Source: Akkermansia biwaensis
Lineage (GTDB): Bacteria > Verrucomicrobiota > Verrucomicrobiia > Verrucomicrobiales > Akkermansiaceae
Assembly: GCF_026072915.1 (NCBI RefSeq)
Contig: NZ_AP025943.1
Coordinates: 992,001 to 1,056,000 of the forward strand
Direction of reading: 5' to 3'
DNA length: 64,000 bases
Position numbers and translations under genes: made by a program. The notes under the pieces were generated by a model, which did not search any database, had not been told where the DNA came from, and saw only the letters and a program-made list of their open reading frames with translations. Positions 52,140-62,298 of the stretch are shown piece by piece; within the stretch, counting starts at the first letter, position 1; each line of letters begins with the position of its first letter.

Positions 52140-55100
52140 TTATCTTAAGGGATAAAAAGGACGTATAGGCGGTATATAGTTTGGATTTGTCTCAAGGATA
52201 TCTGGTCCTGGAGTGGATGGTCCAATTGGTTGTATTGGGTTGTAAGGATCGTAAGGATCGTAAGGATCGTAAGGATTATGTTCTTCAAAATCTTCTATTC
52301 TAAGAACTGATATTATTGTTATTATAACAATGATATCCTGACAACACCCCTTGTTTTGTTGTTCTATTTCTTTTTTCGTCTCTTCATATATTTCACTTCC
52401 AATACGTTTTAATAATATTATAGAAACAAGTAACAATGCATTGTCTTGAGCACCGTTTTTATACATTTGGTATACCTCATTTTTATTTTGTTGTCTCTTG
52501 TGAAGTTTTCTACCATGCGGCGTTTTTGGCTTTCCATCACACATCCGAATCTTTTGACCGGCTTTAATGCGTTTACGCATTTTCAATCCACCTTGAATAT
52601 TTTTATATATTTTGGTTCCTGTTTTGAGAGCTCCTGGCACTCCTACTGCCCCTAAAGCTGCTGATGTAGTAACAGAACCCCAATCAATATCTGTCCACGG
52701 TTCTTCTTTACCTTTTATATAGTTAGTAGCTACTTGGAATCCGTAATCAATTAACGCTCCTCCTAAGGCTCCGAATATTCCAATACATCCTAATCGATCA
52801 TAAGATTTAGTAGGTAGATTTTTTACAGTCCTGTATAAATTCCATCCTGCCGACTCCTGAAGAGGATCACGGTTAATCCATCTGCCGTCTTGGGGATTGA
52901 GATGGCGGTAATTGTAGTAAATAAGCCCTAACTCGTCGTCCATATGCTCACAGGAAAAGCGGAACTTGTTGGCTTGAGCCATATCTCCCAATGCCGTGAA
53001 AAGACCTCCAAAAGGAGCATATTCGTAATAGGCTCTTTGTTTTTGCTCCCTATCAAAGACAAAAGCGACATTTTTCAGCACATCGTGCATGTAATAAAGA
53101 TGCTCTTCTATCTCCATGGTGTTCGTCTTCCAGTAGGTCATCATCAGGATACGTGTGGCTGTCGGCTCTGTTGGATCCCACAAATAGCTTTTTAACAACG
53201 CTGGGATTGGATACATTAGATCCAGTTCCGCTATCTGCAGATAGCCATGGTATAAATAGTAGATGTGGCCGGATGTGGTTCCATTAATGACTATTTTTTT
53301 CTCAAAGCGACGACCTTGGCAGTCATAATTACAGGTGACGACAATCCGTTCATCTTCACTTATGAAGGTGACAGGCCGATCATTGGCATCGTAGCAAATA
53401 TTCCAGATTCCTGTGGAGGTTTTAATCCTAGTCTGGTTGCCATCCGTGTCATAATCAGGAATGAAGAGTGTCTTTTCCGTAGATATATTAGTGTATTGGT
53501 TGAGATCATTAGCTTCGTAAGAAAGTTCTTTTTCTAACTCATAGGCAGTTTTACGGTTGCCGATATTATCATACTGATAGGAGAAACTTCCTCCAGCTTG
53601 GAACTGATCCTTGACCAATTCGCTACGGTTATTGTAAGTGAAGTTTCTCGTTGCGGTGGATGTGATCGCTTCTCTAGAATCTCGACGCTGGATGGGGCGC
53701 ATCAATTCGTCGTATTGGTAAGCGTATCCGATAGATGCACTGCCATCCTCGGAATTTTCATAATCAATGGAGGTGATGAGGTTGAGTGTAGGATCGTAGG
53801 TATTCTTGCGAACCATGCCGTTGGGATAGGATAATTGGTTGAGGAAACCACTGGTTTCGTCATACTGCCACATAAAAGGAGTATCTAGACCTTCCAGATT
53901 CATCCCAATAATGGCACCTTTGTGGTCATAGTCAAGATGGGAGTGCTGCACGGCGCGGGTCCCCAGCATCAGGCGGTATCCGCAAGAACGACCAAATGCA
54001 TCGTATTCTTCCTGGAGACAGTTTTCTATGGTTCCAAAGGTAGTATCCTGGATCATCCTGCCATAGGCATCGTAAGAGAATTCTCTGGTGCCCGAAGCAT
54101 CAGAAACAGATATTGCCTGACCAAGGTGATTGTAGGAATAGATCCAAGGCTGGGTATCATCACTGTGGGAGACAGAGACAAGCTCCCCGGTGGCCGGAGC
54201 GTACTGATAAGTTGTTACAATGCCCCTGGCCTTGGTGAGTGTTTCCAGGCGGTTGAGTCTGTCGTAGGTTTTGGAAATACAGGAGCCGTCGGCATAGGTT
54301 TTCTTGAGTTCCAGTCCCGTAGCCGTGTCGTAGAGCCAGGTAGTGGTATCTCCATCGGTACGGTTGGAAGGATCGGTAATGATGTCTCCTTCATCCACCC
54401 TAAAAGTGGTCAGGGCAATCATATGGTCATTGTCGTCATAGACAAAGCAAGCCGGCTGAATGGCGGTACCGTATTCGGCCGTCTTTCTGCCCCGGATATC
54501 GTAGGAATAACAGGTGGTATCTCCCAAAGCGTTGGTAATGCAAGCAGGGGTGTCGCAAGAGGAAGGATAGGTGGTGGTAGTGATATTGCCCTGTGCGTCT
54601 GTTGTTCTGATGGTGCGGCCGACCAGGTCGGTTTCGATGGTAGTGATATTGCCGCGAGCATCGGTTTGCTTCAGAACTATTCCAGAGGAAGTGAAAGAAC
54701 GTTGTTGCGAAGAATGGATGCCTGCATAGTTGACCTGACTTATGGTAAACCCGTCGATGATGATGGCTTCGGCTATGATATCGGAAGTAGGAATACTGCT
54801 GAACTGGGTGCGTTTAGCGGGAGCAGTGTGTTCTGTCCATCGCGTGCTTTGTTGTCCATAGGCATTAATAAAAAGAATTTTATTTTCTAATATGGAGTTT
54901 AACTGCGAAACCATGGTTTCGGTAGTTTGTGTCAAGGGCAGTCCTTGGGAATTATATATAGTAGACGTCTGAACCTGATAAATGCCGTCTTCCCGGGCCT
55001 GATAGTACGAGGAGCTTTCCGATATCCTGTTTTTAGCAGGATTATCCGGTTGAAGTTCATCTAGAAGAATGATCTGTTTTACAGTTTGGCCCAATTCATT

Positions 55101-58100
55101 ATACTTCGTTAAGGTGGGAGCCATGTTTTCAATTTGGGTACGCACAAGCTGTCCCTTGTTATTATAAGTGTTTTTGGTGACAATAAATCCTCCCAGAGTA
55201 TTGGGGTGTTCCTGCCACACGGTTTCTCCAAAACCGTTGGAAAGAGAACGTGAGAGGATGATTCCCTTGGAAAGAGTGGTGGTGAGTATGCCTTCTTCTT
55301 TCAACTCAAGTTGAGTTTCGATTTCCCGCTGACCGGTTCCGCCCTGTAAAATAGTGGTGCCATCATAATAAGTCTGGGTAATCAAGGTGGACCCTGAAGG
55401 GGTGATGACGGTTTTAGTGAGATGATTGTCACTATATGCGGTCTTGGTTACTCGGCCAAGTGTATCTGTTGAAGAGACAATTCTTCCTAAATCGTCGTAC
55501 TCTGTGCTTTCAGTTGTTGTCAGAGCACCGATGTCACGCCGTATGGAAAGAATGCGTCCATCTGCATCCCTTATATAGGAAATGATTATTTCGGGTGTGG
55601 TTTCCGTTGCCGAGCGGATGGTTTCCACGAGTTGCTTGGCCGTGTTGTAGCCATAGGTGGTCACTACTCCATCCTCGTCGATCTCCTTCAAGGGACCGCA
55701 GCACATCCATTCCGTCGTGCTGAAGCGGCCGTTGCCCTTCGTCGTCTTGACACGTCTCTGCTCGTCGTCATATTCATAATCCTCCGAGGTAATCAGCGAC
55801 CAGCCTTCCCCGGTGTGAACATACTGTTCACTTCTGGAAATCGTGCCGTTTTCAGCGATGTATTGTACGGTTTTGGTGCTTTGACCGGGAACAATGCTTC
55901 CATTGGCTTGAACAGTTTCCGTCACCTTGTGGATGGCTCTATATTCCGCGGTTGTTTCATAAGTGTAGAGCGTCTGTATGCCTTCAATGTCTTGGCTCAT
56001 CTTCTGTCTGCCCCTGGCATAGGGATACTGTGCTGCGTCTCCATAGGTTTCAGAGACGCTTGTGTGAACCTGGTCCGAACCCAAGGCCGTTTCTGTTATC
56101 GTCGTTCGGTTCACCTGAGAAGTGTCTTCATAGGTGTAGGTCTTTGTCTTCAGGACGGTTTCCGTTCCGTCCTGGGCAATGATAATTTCCTTTTCCGTTG
56201 CTGGCCTGAAATCATTGAAGCGTAGATCGGCGTACGTGGTACGCATCCCTTTCTCTCCTCCTCCAGCCCACGGCGTAGCTTGCAAAACTACCCGGCCCTG
56301 GCCGTCGTACTCGTAGCGCGTGTAGCCTCCGTTGGGCTGGATTTCCAAAGACACGCGGAACTGGTCGTTGTACGTGTAGAGGGTGGTCTGTTCACTGGAA
56401 GTATTGTATCCTTCCGTGCTGCTGATGGTCAGCCAGCCGCCGTCGGTATACTTCTTCACCGTGCGCGTACTGCGGGAAGGCTGGGAATCATTGATGCCCC
56501 TGATAGTTTCAATCCGCTCCCACTTGGAGCCGGGCAGGGCGTTGCGTTCAATCGTGCGCACGATACGCTCATCCCCCTCTCCCTTGATGATGCTCACCTT
56601 GTTGCCTTCTTCCCGCCGTTCGATGAAGTGCGGTTCCTGCCCGACCCGTTGATTGGTGATGTAAGTCACTTTTACGCCATCCTCCATGGAAGTTCTATAA
56701 ACGGCCGTCTTGTAGGGCTCTCCGGTAACCACAAATTCCCCATCATGGGAGGCAGAAACATTCCCGGGAGCGTACCACTCCAGGGCAAGGCTGTTGTTTC
56801 CGGGAATGCTTCGCATCAGCCCCTGGGCCCGGGAATAGACGCTGCTGAGAGAGCCGTCCGGGTTGTAGGCCACTTGAACCTTGCGGGCATACTCCTCGGC
56901 GGTCATAACGTGGCCCGAGGAGCTGGTGACGGAGACAACCTCTCCGGTGGCTGCTGAGAAGCGCAGGCTCATGCCGGAAGGAAGCACCATGTCCATGTAG
57001 GCGGGAGTGTCCTGGATATTGGGAGTGAGGTTTTCATTGAGCAGACGTACACGATAGTCCAGTTTCCTGGAGCTGCCGACGGGAGAAGCCTCGGAACTTC
57101 CCATTTCTGCCTTGAAATAGATATGGCTTCCGGAGGGACGCTTGACGGTGACGCACCGTTCATCTTCAGAGAAGGAAGCGCTCCATGCCATGGGGTGGTT
57201 GTAGCGCATGGAGGGGCCGCTGCTGGAATTGAGGGTAAGGGGAGTGGAAGAGTGTGCCATGCGCACGAACCTGGTCGGAGAGGGAGGCGGAGGAGTTCCT
57301 GCAAAAGGGGGATTGATACATGCATCGCCTTGACAATCCTGTTCATTGTCGGGATCGCCCGGAGTAGGTAATTGTTGGACACAGTTTTCGTCGCCCTCTT
57401 CATCGCACTTATCACAGGGACACGGGCATGGTTCCTCTTCGGTGGGCGGTTCGCTGGAGGAAGAAGACAGGGAACTGGAACTGGAACTGGAACTGGAACT
57501 GGAGCTAGAGCTGGAACTGGAGCTGGAGCTGGAGCTGGAGCTGGAGCTGGAGCTGGAGCTGGAACTGGAACTGGAACTGGAGCTGGAGCTGGAGCTGGAG
57601 CTGGAACTGGAACTGGAACTGGAACTGGAGCTGGAACTGGAGCTGGAACTGGAGCTGGAGCTGGAGCTGGAGCTGGAGCTGGAACTGGAGCTGGAACTGG
57701 AGCTGGAACTGGAGCTGGAACTGGAGCTGGAGCTGCTTGACTTGGGATCAAACTCAAAATCAAACCCTCCTCCTTCCGAAGAACTGCTTGAAGTACCCTC
57801 ATCCTCTTCATCCCGATAAAGATTGACCAGGGTGATAACTTCCTCCCCTTCCTTGTCCGGAGGAGTTGCATTGGGGTCGAGGTAGGAATTGATGTCGGGC
57901 GCCTCCGCCTTGTCGGAAAGAACGGCAATGCAGAACTCCTGTCCGGAGCCCAGGGCGGGGTGGTATTCATGGACGATTTGGCACCAGTAATACCCCTGTT
58001 CGAGCACGACGCTCTCCGGCTTCACGGAAAGGTCCTTTGCTTCGCTGGTCAGTTCCACATTCTTGAAGGGAATGGACAGGGAGATGGAGGAATCGGCGTC

Positions 58101-58301
58101 CAGGGAGAGGAAATAGGTACCGCGTTTCATGATCTTGAGGTACCCGGTCCATTCATGGCGAGTGTCATCGGAAGCGGAGCGAGGGGAGATGAGAACGGGA
58201 GCGGTGATGCCGTTGACGTAGAAGTCGGCCTGCGGGAGGCCATTGGCGAACATGGGAACAAAGGGATAGCGGGGTTCCAGGGTGTTGTCGGTATTGTTCA
58301 T
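52140..58301 (-). CDS. Giant RHS/YD-repeat polymorphic toxin protein with polyserine tract
   Basis: 2053 aa. Residues 1-170 are a beta-rich domain ([22 protein letters not shown]14-like at best) with no obvious signal peptide. Residues 188-277 are 90 consecutive serines. A Cys/acid-rich linker follows ([18 protein letters not shown]). From about residue 600 to 1780 are RHS/YD repeats ([30 protein letters not shown]) that build the toxin cage. The RHS core signature [19 protein letters not shown] is at about 1793-1811. The last 240 residues are the variable tip: [20 protein letters not shown], a basic segment, two hydrophobic helices and a PYD-repeat tail; I do not recognise the toxin family. 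Export route is not encoded nearby. Confidence 0.9.
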   Translation of the reverse strand: MNNTDNTLEPRYPFVPMFANGLPQADFYVNGITAPVLISPRSASDDTRHEWTGYLKIMKRGTYFLSLDADSSISLSIPFKNVELTSEAKDLSVKPESVVLEQGYYWCQIVHEYHPALGSGQEFCIAVLSDKAEAPDINSYLDPNATPPDKEGEEVITLVNLYRDEEDEGTSSSSSEGGGFDFEFDPKSSSSSSSSSSSSSSSSSSSSSSSSSSSSSSSSSSSSSSSSSSSSSSSSSSSSSSSSSSSSSSSSSSSSSSSSSSSSSSSSSSSSSSSSSSLSSSSSEPPTEEEPCPCPCDKCDEEGDENCVQQLPTPGDPDNEQDCQGDACINPPFAGTPPPPSPTRFVRMAHSSTPLTLNSSSGPSMRYNHPMAWSASFSEDERCVTVKRPSGSHIYFKAEMGSSEASPVGSSRKLDYRVRLLNENLTPNIQDTPAYMDMVLPSGMSLRFSAATGEVVSVTSSSGHVMTAEEYARKVQVAYNPDGSLSSVYSRAQGLMRSIPGNNSLALEWYAPGNVSASHDGEFVVTGEPYKTAVYRTSMEDGVKVTYITNQRVGQEPHFIERREEGNKVSIIKGEGDERIVRTIERNALPGSKWERIETIRGINDSQPSRSTRTVKKYTDGGWLTISSTEGYNTSSEQTTLYTYNDQFRVSLEIQPNGGYTRYEYDGQGRVVLQATPWAGGGEKGMRTTYADLRFNDFRPATEKEIIIAQDGTETVLKTKTYTYEDTSQVNRTTITETALGSDQVHTSVSETYGDAAQYPYARGRQKMSQDIEGIQTLYTYETTAEYRAIHKVTETVQANGSIVPGQSTKTVQYIAENGTISRSEQYVHTGEGWSLITSEDYEYDDEQRRVKTTKGNGRFSTTEWMCCGPLKEIDEDGVVTTYGYNTAKQLVETIRSATETTPEIIISYIRDADGRILSIRRDIGALTTTESTEYDDLGRIVSSTDTLGRVTKTAYSDNHLTKTVITPSGSTLITQTYYDGTTILQGGTGQREIETQLELKEEGILTTTLSKGIILSRSLSNGFGETVWQEHPNTLGGFIVTKNTYNNKGQLVRTQIENMAPTLTKYNELGQTVKQIILLDELQPDNPAKNRISESSSYYQAREDGIYQVQTSTIYNSQGLPLTQTTETMVSQLNSILENKILFINAYGQQSTRWTEHTAPAKRTQFSSIPTSDIIAEAIIIDGFTISQVNYAGIHSSQQRSFTSSGIVLKQTDARGNITTIETDLVGRTIRTTDAQGNITTTTYPSSCDTPACITNALGDTTCYSYDIRGRKTAEYGTAIQPACFVYDDNDHMIALTTFRVDEGDIITDPSNRTDGDTTTWLYDTATGLELKKTYADGSCISKTYDRLNRLETLTKARGIVTTYQYAPATGELVSVSHSDDTQPWIYSYNHLGQAISVSDASGTREFSYDAYGRMIQDTTFGTIENCLQEEYDAFGRSCGYRLMLGTRAVQHSHLDYDHKGAIIGMNLEGLDTPFMWQYDETSGFLNQLSYPNGMVRKNTYDPTLNLITSIDYENSEDGSASIGYAYQYDELMRPIQRRDSREAITSTATRNFTYNNRSELVKDQFQAGGSFSYQYDNIGNRKTAYELEKELSYEANDLNQYTNISTEKTLFIPDYDTDGNQTRIKTSTGIWNICYDANDRPVTFISEDERIVVTCNYDCQGRRFEKKIVINGTTSGHIYYLYHGYLQIAELDLMYPIPALLKSYLWDPTEPTATRILMMTYWKTNTMEIEEHLYYMHDVLKNVAFVFDREQKQRAYYEYAPFGGLFTALGDMAQANKFRFSCEHMDDELGLIYYNYRHLNPQDGRWINRDPLQESAGWNLYRTVKNLPTKSYDRLGCIGIFGALGGALIDYGFQVATNYIKGKEEPWTDIDWGSVTTSAALGAVGVPGALKTGTKIYKNIQGGLKMRKRIKAGQKIRMCDGKPKTPHGRKLHKRQQNKNEVYQMYKNGAQDNALLLVSIILLKRIGSEIYEETKKEIEQQNKGCCQDIIVIITIISVLRIEDFEEHNPYDPYDPYDPYNPIQPIGPSTPGPDILETNPNYIPPIRPFYPLR
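52242..52277. repeat. Four 9-bp tandem repeats at the end of the RHS toxin tip
   Basis: GTAAGGATC occurs three times in perfect tandem and once with one change (52242-52277). It encodes the PYD tripeptide repeat ([14 protein letters not shown]) in the toxin tail. Unit length is a multiple of 3, so copy-number change keeps the frame. Confidence 0.9.
57471..57740. repeat. Hexanucleotide tandem repeat encoding 90 consecutive serines
   Basis: About 44 copies of GGAGCT/GGAACT (plus strand) fill this region. On the coding minus strand they read as TCC-AGC or TCC-AGT codon pairs, giving Ser188-277 of the RHS protein. Because the unit is 6 bp, slippage changes linker length two residues at a time without a frameshift. 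Two codon variants (AGC, AGT) alternate irregularly, so the array is not freshly expanded from one unit. Confidence 0.95.
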
Positions 58302-58993
58302 TGTCTTGTAACTTAGGTTTTTGAATGATTTGTAAAATGTAAAAATCAGGATCAGAGTTAGTTGTTTTATTCAACGGTACAAGAGAGAAAAGGGAGAAAA
58401 TGTTACAGGCAACTTACCTTGAACGATTGTGGCAATAATTTGTGCCACAAGGGTTTCCACGCCTTATACGTTTACGTGTGAACACCCCCGTTTTTAAGAG
58501 AAGAAAGGATATAGAGGGAGCGGGCTTTTTGGCCAGCAGTCAGGGCAGTTTTTGAGCAATGTGCCCAAGTGAAGAACTCATTAATTAAGATCGCAAAAGA
58601 ACAGTCGCATTGATTAATCACCTTCCCAGAACCACGGTTCTTCTAGCTGACTGGAAATATGATCCGTCTGATTCAGGAAAATCCACTTCCCCAAGAAATC
58701 ACTCCCTGTATCCCATCCATGAAATGCCGCAATTCATCTGTTCTTATGATAAGGCTCTTTACAAGCACCGCTTCAAATCAGAAAATATATTAAAATAAAA
58801 AAGATATGGCCTTAGTACTGCCATGCGCTACATGAATGTCCCACATCTTTTCACGACCATTTAAGCTATCATTAATCAATGATCCCTCAGCTTAATAGTC
58901 AGATTTTTTCCAGAGCAAAAGGAAAGTTTTCCCGCAGGGAGCATTTTAAAAAGAATTCCTCAAACCAAATCCTTTTCAGATCAGATTCTACTC
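58302..58993. other. AT-rich intergenic region upstream of the RHS gene
   Basis: About 690 bp between the divergent-facing ends of the RHS gene (start at 58301) and the permease gene (stop at 58994), both on the minus strand. It should carry the RHS promoter close to 58302-58400. A 62-codon plus-strand frame at 58610 has no protein-like features. No mobile element is recognised. Confidence 0.45.
58427..58450. repeat. 8-bp inverted repeat upstream of the RHS gene
   Basis: TTGTGGCA (58427-58434) and TGCCACAA (58443-58450) with an 8-bp centre, about 130 bp before the RHS ATG. No T-run, so an operator is more likely than a terminator; could be chance. Confidence 0.3.
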
Positions 58994-60289
58994 TCAGGCG
59001 CCCTTGGGCCCAATCTTTTTCCGGATTACGATTTCCAGTATAAAGCAGCCGGCCACAAACAGCACGATCAGCGGAATGAGGTAAGGCTGGCTGAAAAACA
59101 TCTGGTAGAAGAATGCCGCCAGAATGCTCAACATCAGGACAAATCCGGCAATGATCAGCAGGGCGTTTCCGTGCGTCTCTTTCCGTAGCCGCCAGTGGGC
59201 TACGAATACGGCCAGATAACTGATCAGGAAACAGGCCCCCGCAAGGTTGGCGATGGCGACAAGATTAAACGCGTTGGTCAGCACCAGAATACCCAGCAGC
59301 AGATAGAAGAAGCCCTGCGTTCCCCTCCCCCAGAAAGGCTGTTTGAACATGGCGTTCAACTGCCCGTTGCGGGCCAGTCCCCGGGAAATGTCTAGCATGC
59401 TGAACATTGTGGCGTTGATTGCGGATGCCGTCGCAATCAGGGCCGCCACGGATACGGCCACGAATCCCCACACGCCCAAAACAGGAAAGGCCGCCTGCGC
59501 CACGGCGGTTTCCGCATGCTTGTCCAGGGAGGACGCGGAGACATTGGTCAGCACCACGTATGACAGCACCAGATACAAAACCATCACAACGCCGATCGCC
59601 AGAAAGATGGCGCGGGGAAGCGTCCTGGCGGGATTTTGAAGATTGCCGGCCGTGTTGGCCATCATGCCGTATCCGGCAAAAGCAAAGAAGGTGAGGCCCA
59701 CGCTTCCCAGCAGTCCGTCCAGGCCCTTGACGGGAATAACGTCCGCCCCAACGGGCACGGAAGAACCGAAGCTGGCGAGCATCAGGATGGTCAGAATCAG
59801 CAGTTTGAAGGCTACCAGCACCACTTCCGATTTGCCGACGGCCTTGACGCCTCCCATGTTCAGCGCCCCAAGCAGCAGAATGGCAATACTGGAAAAAAGA
59901 CCCGTAGTAAACACCGTGACGGATTCATCCGGCAGGAACAGGCGGGAAGCGTACGCCCCGAAGGATTTGGCCACTAGGGCCACCGTGATGACCAGCGTGC
60001 CTAGATAAATCAGTGTGAGGGCCCCAGCCAGCGTTTTGTGGGAGAATCCCTTGTTGAAATAATCCATGATGCCGCCGGAACCGGGATAACGGGACCCGAG
60101 GCGTGCATAGGTATATCCGGAAAGCAGGGCGGCCACTCCGCCAATCAGGAAGGACCAGTACACGTTTTTGCCCGCCATGAGGGTCGCCTGACCCATCAGG
60201 GCGAATATGCCCGCTCCCACCATGGAGCCTATCCCCAATGCAATGACGTTCCACAGGGACAAATAAACTTTGGGAGCCGCTCCTTGCAT
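58994..60289 (-). CDS. APC superfamily amino acid permease
   Basis: 431 aa from ATG 60289, which gives the classic start MQGAAPKVYLSLWNVIALGI with GIGSMVGAGIFALMG in the first helix (unwound substrate-binding motif). About twelve helices. Longer in-frame starts add an Arg/Ser-rich leader that overlaps the divergent HAD gene. Proton-coupled amino acid uptake is inferred; substrate unknown. The next gene upstream is divergent with about 150 bp between starts. Confidence 0.92.
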   Translation of the reverse strand: MQGAAPKVYLSLWNVIALGIGSMVGAGIFALMGQATLMAGKNVYWSFLIGGVAALLSGYTYARLGSRYPGSGGIMDYFNKGFSHKTLAGALTLIYLGTLVITVALVAKSFGAYASRLFLPDESVTVFTTGLFSSIAILLLGALNMGGVKAVGKSEVVLVAFKLLILTILMLASFGSSVPVGADVIPVKGLDGLLGSVGLTFFAFAGYGMMANTAGNLQNPARTLPRAIFLAIGVVMVLYLVLSYVVLTNVSASSLDKHAETAVAQAAFPVLGVWGFVAVSVAALIATASAINATMFSMLDISRGLARNGQLNAMFKQPFWGRGTQGFFYLLLGILVLTNAFNLVAIANLAGACFLISYLAVFVAHWRLRKETHGNALLIIAGFVLMLSILAAFFYQMFFSQPYLIPLIVLFVAGCFILEIVIRKKIGPKGA

Positions 60290-60440
60290 AAAGGAATTAG
60301 AGGCTGCCAGCCGCCGGAACGTTGATCTTTGCACGCGGCATGACACGTCTCCCGCCCATCCGAGGGCCTCTGTCATCATGACTATTCCGGCACGGCTTTC
60401 CCCTTGAACCTGCGGGATGCGGCATGTAGGGTACGGCCAT

Positions 60441-61121
60441 ATGATCAAGACTGCCATTTTCGATTTTGACGGCACCCTTGCAGACACGATCCCCTTGTGC
60501 CTGGAAGCTTTCCGCCGGGCGGTAAATGATCTGGACGGAAGAGTCCTGACAGATAGGGAAATAGAACGGAATTTCGGTCCGGACGATTTAGGCGTCATCC
60601 GGAAGCTGTTTCCCGGCAAACCGGAATGGCACGAACACGGGCGCGAATTGTTTATCCATTATTATCAGGAATTGCATGCGGAAATGGCTCCCGCTCCGTT
60701 TCCCGGCACGGTCGAATTGCTCCACAGTCTCCGCAACAGCGGCATTCGTCTGGCGATGGTTACGGGCAAACGCAGGGAAAGTGCGGATATTTCCCTCAAG
60801 TTTTTTCATCTGGACGGTTTTTTCCCCGTGCTGGAAACGGGTTCTCCGGAAGGCGGCGTAAAAACGGACCGCATCAACCGGGCTCTGAAACGCCTGGGAG
60901 CTTCCGCACGGGAAGCGGTTTACATTGGAGACTCCCCGTCGGACGTGGACGCATGCCGTGCCGTACCCGTCCGCATCATTGCCGCGGGATGGGCTCCCGG
61001 AGCCGACGTCAAGGGACTGGAAGAACGCCGCCCCGACTGGCTGCTGACGCGGTTTGAAGACCTGGAACCCTTTTTCCGAAAGCACGCCGCGGATGCAAAT
61101 CATCAAAATGCAGCCCTTTGA
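60441..61121 (+). CDS. HAD hydrolase, phosphoglycolate phosphatase-like
   Basis: 226 aa from ATG 60441. Motif I FDFDGTLADT has the nucleophile Asp8 and acid Asp10; motif II is AMVTGKRRES; motif III Lys lies in GGVKTDRINRAL; motif IV is YIGDSPSDVDACRA. The C1-type helical cap lies between motifs I and II (LCLEAFRRAVNDLDGR). This is the Gph/PpaX branch: phosphoglycolate, pyrophosphate or a small sugar phosphate. Substrate not assignable. Confidence 0.88.
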   Translation: MIKTAIFDFDGTLADTIPLCLEAFRRAVNDLDGRVLTDREIERNFGPDDLGVIRKLFPGKPEWHEHGRELFIHYYQELHAEMAPAPFPGTVELLHSLRNSGIRLAMVTGKRRESADISLKFFHLDGFFPVLETGSPEGGVKTDRINRALKRLGASAREAVYIGDSPSDVDACRAVPVRIIAAGWAPGADVKGLEERRPDWLLTRFEDLEPFFRKHAADANHQNAAL

Positions 61122-61181
61122 TATTGCAATCCCCGGCAAATTCGACCAACATTATCCGGCTCATTTCACCCCAATCCATTG

Positions 61182-62294
61182 ATGACTCCTCAGAAAGAAC
61201 CCGGAAAAGAAGGCTTGAAAATCCTGCTTATGCTGGCAAGCGCCATCATTATCACGGCCGGCCTTCAGGCAGGCAAGCAGGTGCTGCTCCCCATCGTCCT
61301 GTCCGGGTTTCTGGCGATCGTCAGTTACCCGATCACCACATTTTTCAAAAACAAGCTCCGTTTTCCGCACTGGCTGGCAGTCCTGTTTACGGTCATCATG
61401 GACTTCGGCGTCCTGGTCGGCCTCGGTTATCTGGCCCAGTATCTGGGACAGGACCTGGCCAAGACCATCAATGCCAAATATTATCCCCTGCTGTTTGAAA
61501 AAGTCCACGAATTCCGCGCGTTCCTGATTGAAAGGGACTGGAACAATCTGGCAGACCAGATGCTACAGGAAATTCCCGACCTCCTCAACAGCCAGCGCAT
61601 TGTGGCTCTTTCCACCGGGGTCATGGGGCAACTGGCCTCCATGCTCACCTTCACCACCTTAATCCTGATTCTGATGACCTTTTTCCTGGGGGAAGCCCCC
61701 AGATTCCGGGCAAACATCAACAAGCTGGGAAGCAACAGCGACACGGGTATCCGCAAATTCTCCAAAGCGCTTGAAGGTGTCCAGAAATACCTGGTCATCA
61801 AGACATTCATCAGCGCCCTCACCGGTCTGCTGGCTTTCCTGCTCTGCTATTACATGGGGGTGGACTTCCCCCTGCTCTGGGGCATCGTGGCTTTCGCGCT
61901 CAACTTCATTCCCACGTTCGGCTCCATCATCGCCGCCATTCCCCCCACGCTGCTGGCCCTGCTGCTCATCAGCCCCACGGCGGGCATCATCGTGGCGGGA
62001 GGATACCTGCTCATCAATACGGCCCTGGGCAACTGCCTGGAGCCCATGCTGCTGGGACGCCAGTTCGGGATCGTCACCAGCATGGTCCTTCTCTCCGTCA
62101 TCTTCTGGGGCTGGGTATGGGGGCCTATCGGCATGCTTCTGGCCGTCCCCATCACCATGCTGGTGAAGCTGGGCCTGGAAAGCTCCAAGGATCTGGCGTG
62201 GATCGCCCAGCTCGTTGACAATCCTCCCGTATCCAGATTCCCGCTCCCTCCTCGTCATTCCGGGAAAACAAACGAAAACATCAACAAGGAATAA
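61182..62294 (+). CDS. AI-2E family (PerM/YhhT-like) membrane transporter
   Basis: 370 aa from ATG 61182; a TTG one codon upstream is less likely. Eight helices in the family pattern: a hydrophobic N-terminus (LKILLMLASAIIITAGLQAG), a long amphipathic middle (about 95-145, FEKVHEFRAFLIERDWNNLA), and the conserved end ALNFIPTFGSIIAAIPPTLL and WGPIGMLLAVPITML. Despite the name, most members do not export autoinducer-2; substrates vary. The next gene, lysA, starts 4 bp later, so the two are an operon. Confidence 0.9.
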   Translation: MTPQKEPGKEGLKILLMLASAIIITAGLQAGKQVLLPIVLSGFLAIVSYPITTFFKNKLRFPHWLAVLFTVIMDFGVLVGLGYLAQYLGQDLAKTINAKYYPLLFEKVHEFRAFLIERDWNNLADQMLQEIPDLLNSQRIVALSTGVMGQLASMLTFTTLILILMTFFLGEAPRFRANINKLGSNSDTGIRKFSKALEGVQKYLVIKTFISALTGLLAFLLCYYMGVDFPLLWGIVAFALNFIPTFGSIIAAIPPTLLALLLISPTAGIIVAGGYLLINTALGNCLEPMLLGRQFGIVTSMVLLSVIFWGWVWGPIGMLLAVPITMLVKLGLESSKDLAWIAQLVDNPPVSRFPLPPRHSGKTNENINKE

Positions 62295-62298
62295 ACCC

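Noticed and set aside
57471-57740. Possible CRISPR or VNTR array
   Set aside because: Units of 6 bp without unique spacers; it is a coding microsatellite.
57346-57819. Plus-strand frame encoding a long Leu-Glu repeat opposite the RHS gene
   Set aside because: It is the antisense reading of the hexamer repeat; other frames of the same array give Gly-Ala/Thr or Pro-Ala/Val repeats. No start context or non-repeat domain.
58610-58798. 62-codon plus-strand frame upstream of the RHS gene
   Set aside because: TTG start, no motif, AT-rich non-coding context.
61182-62294. Autoinducer-2 exporter as a specific function
   Set aside because: The family name is historical; nothing here supports AI-2 as the substrate.
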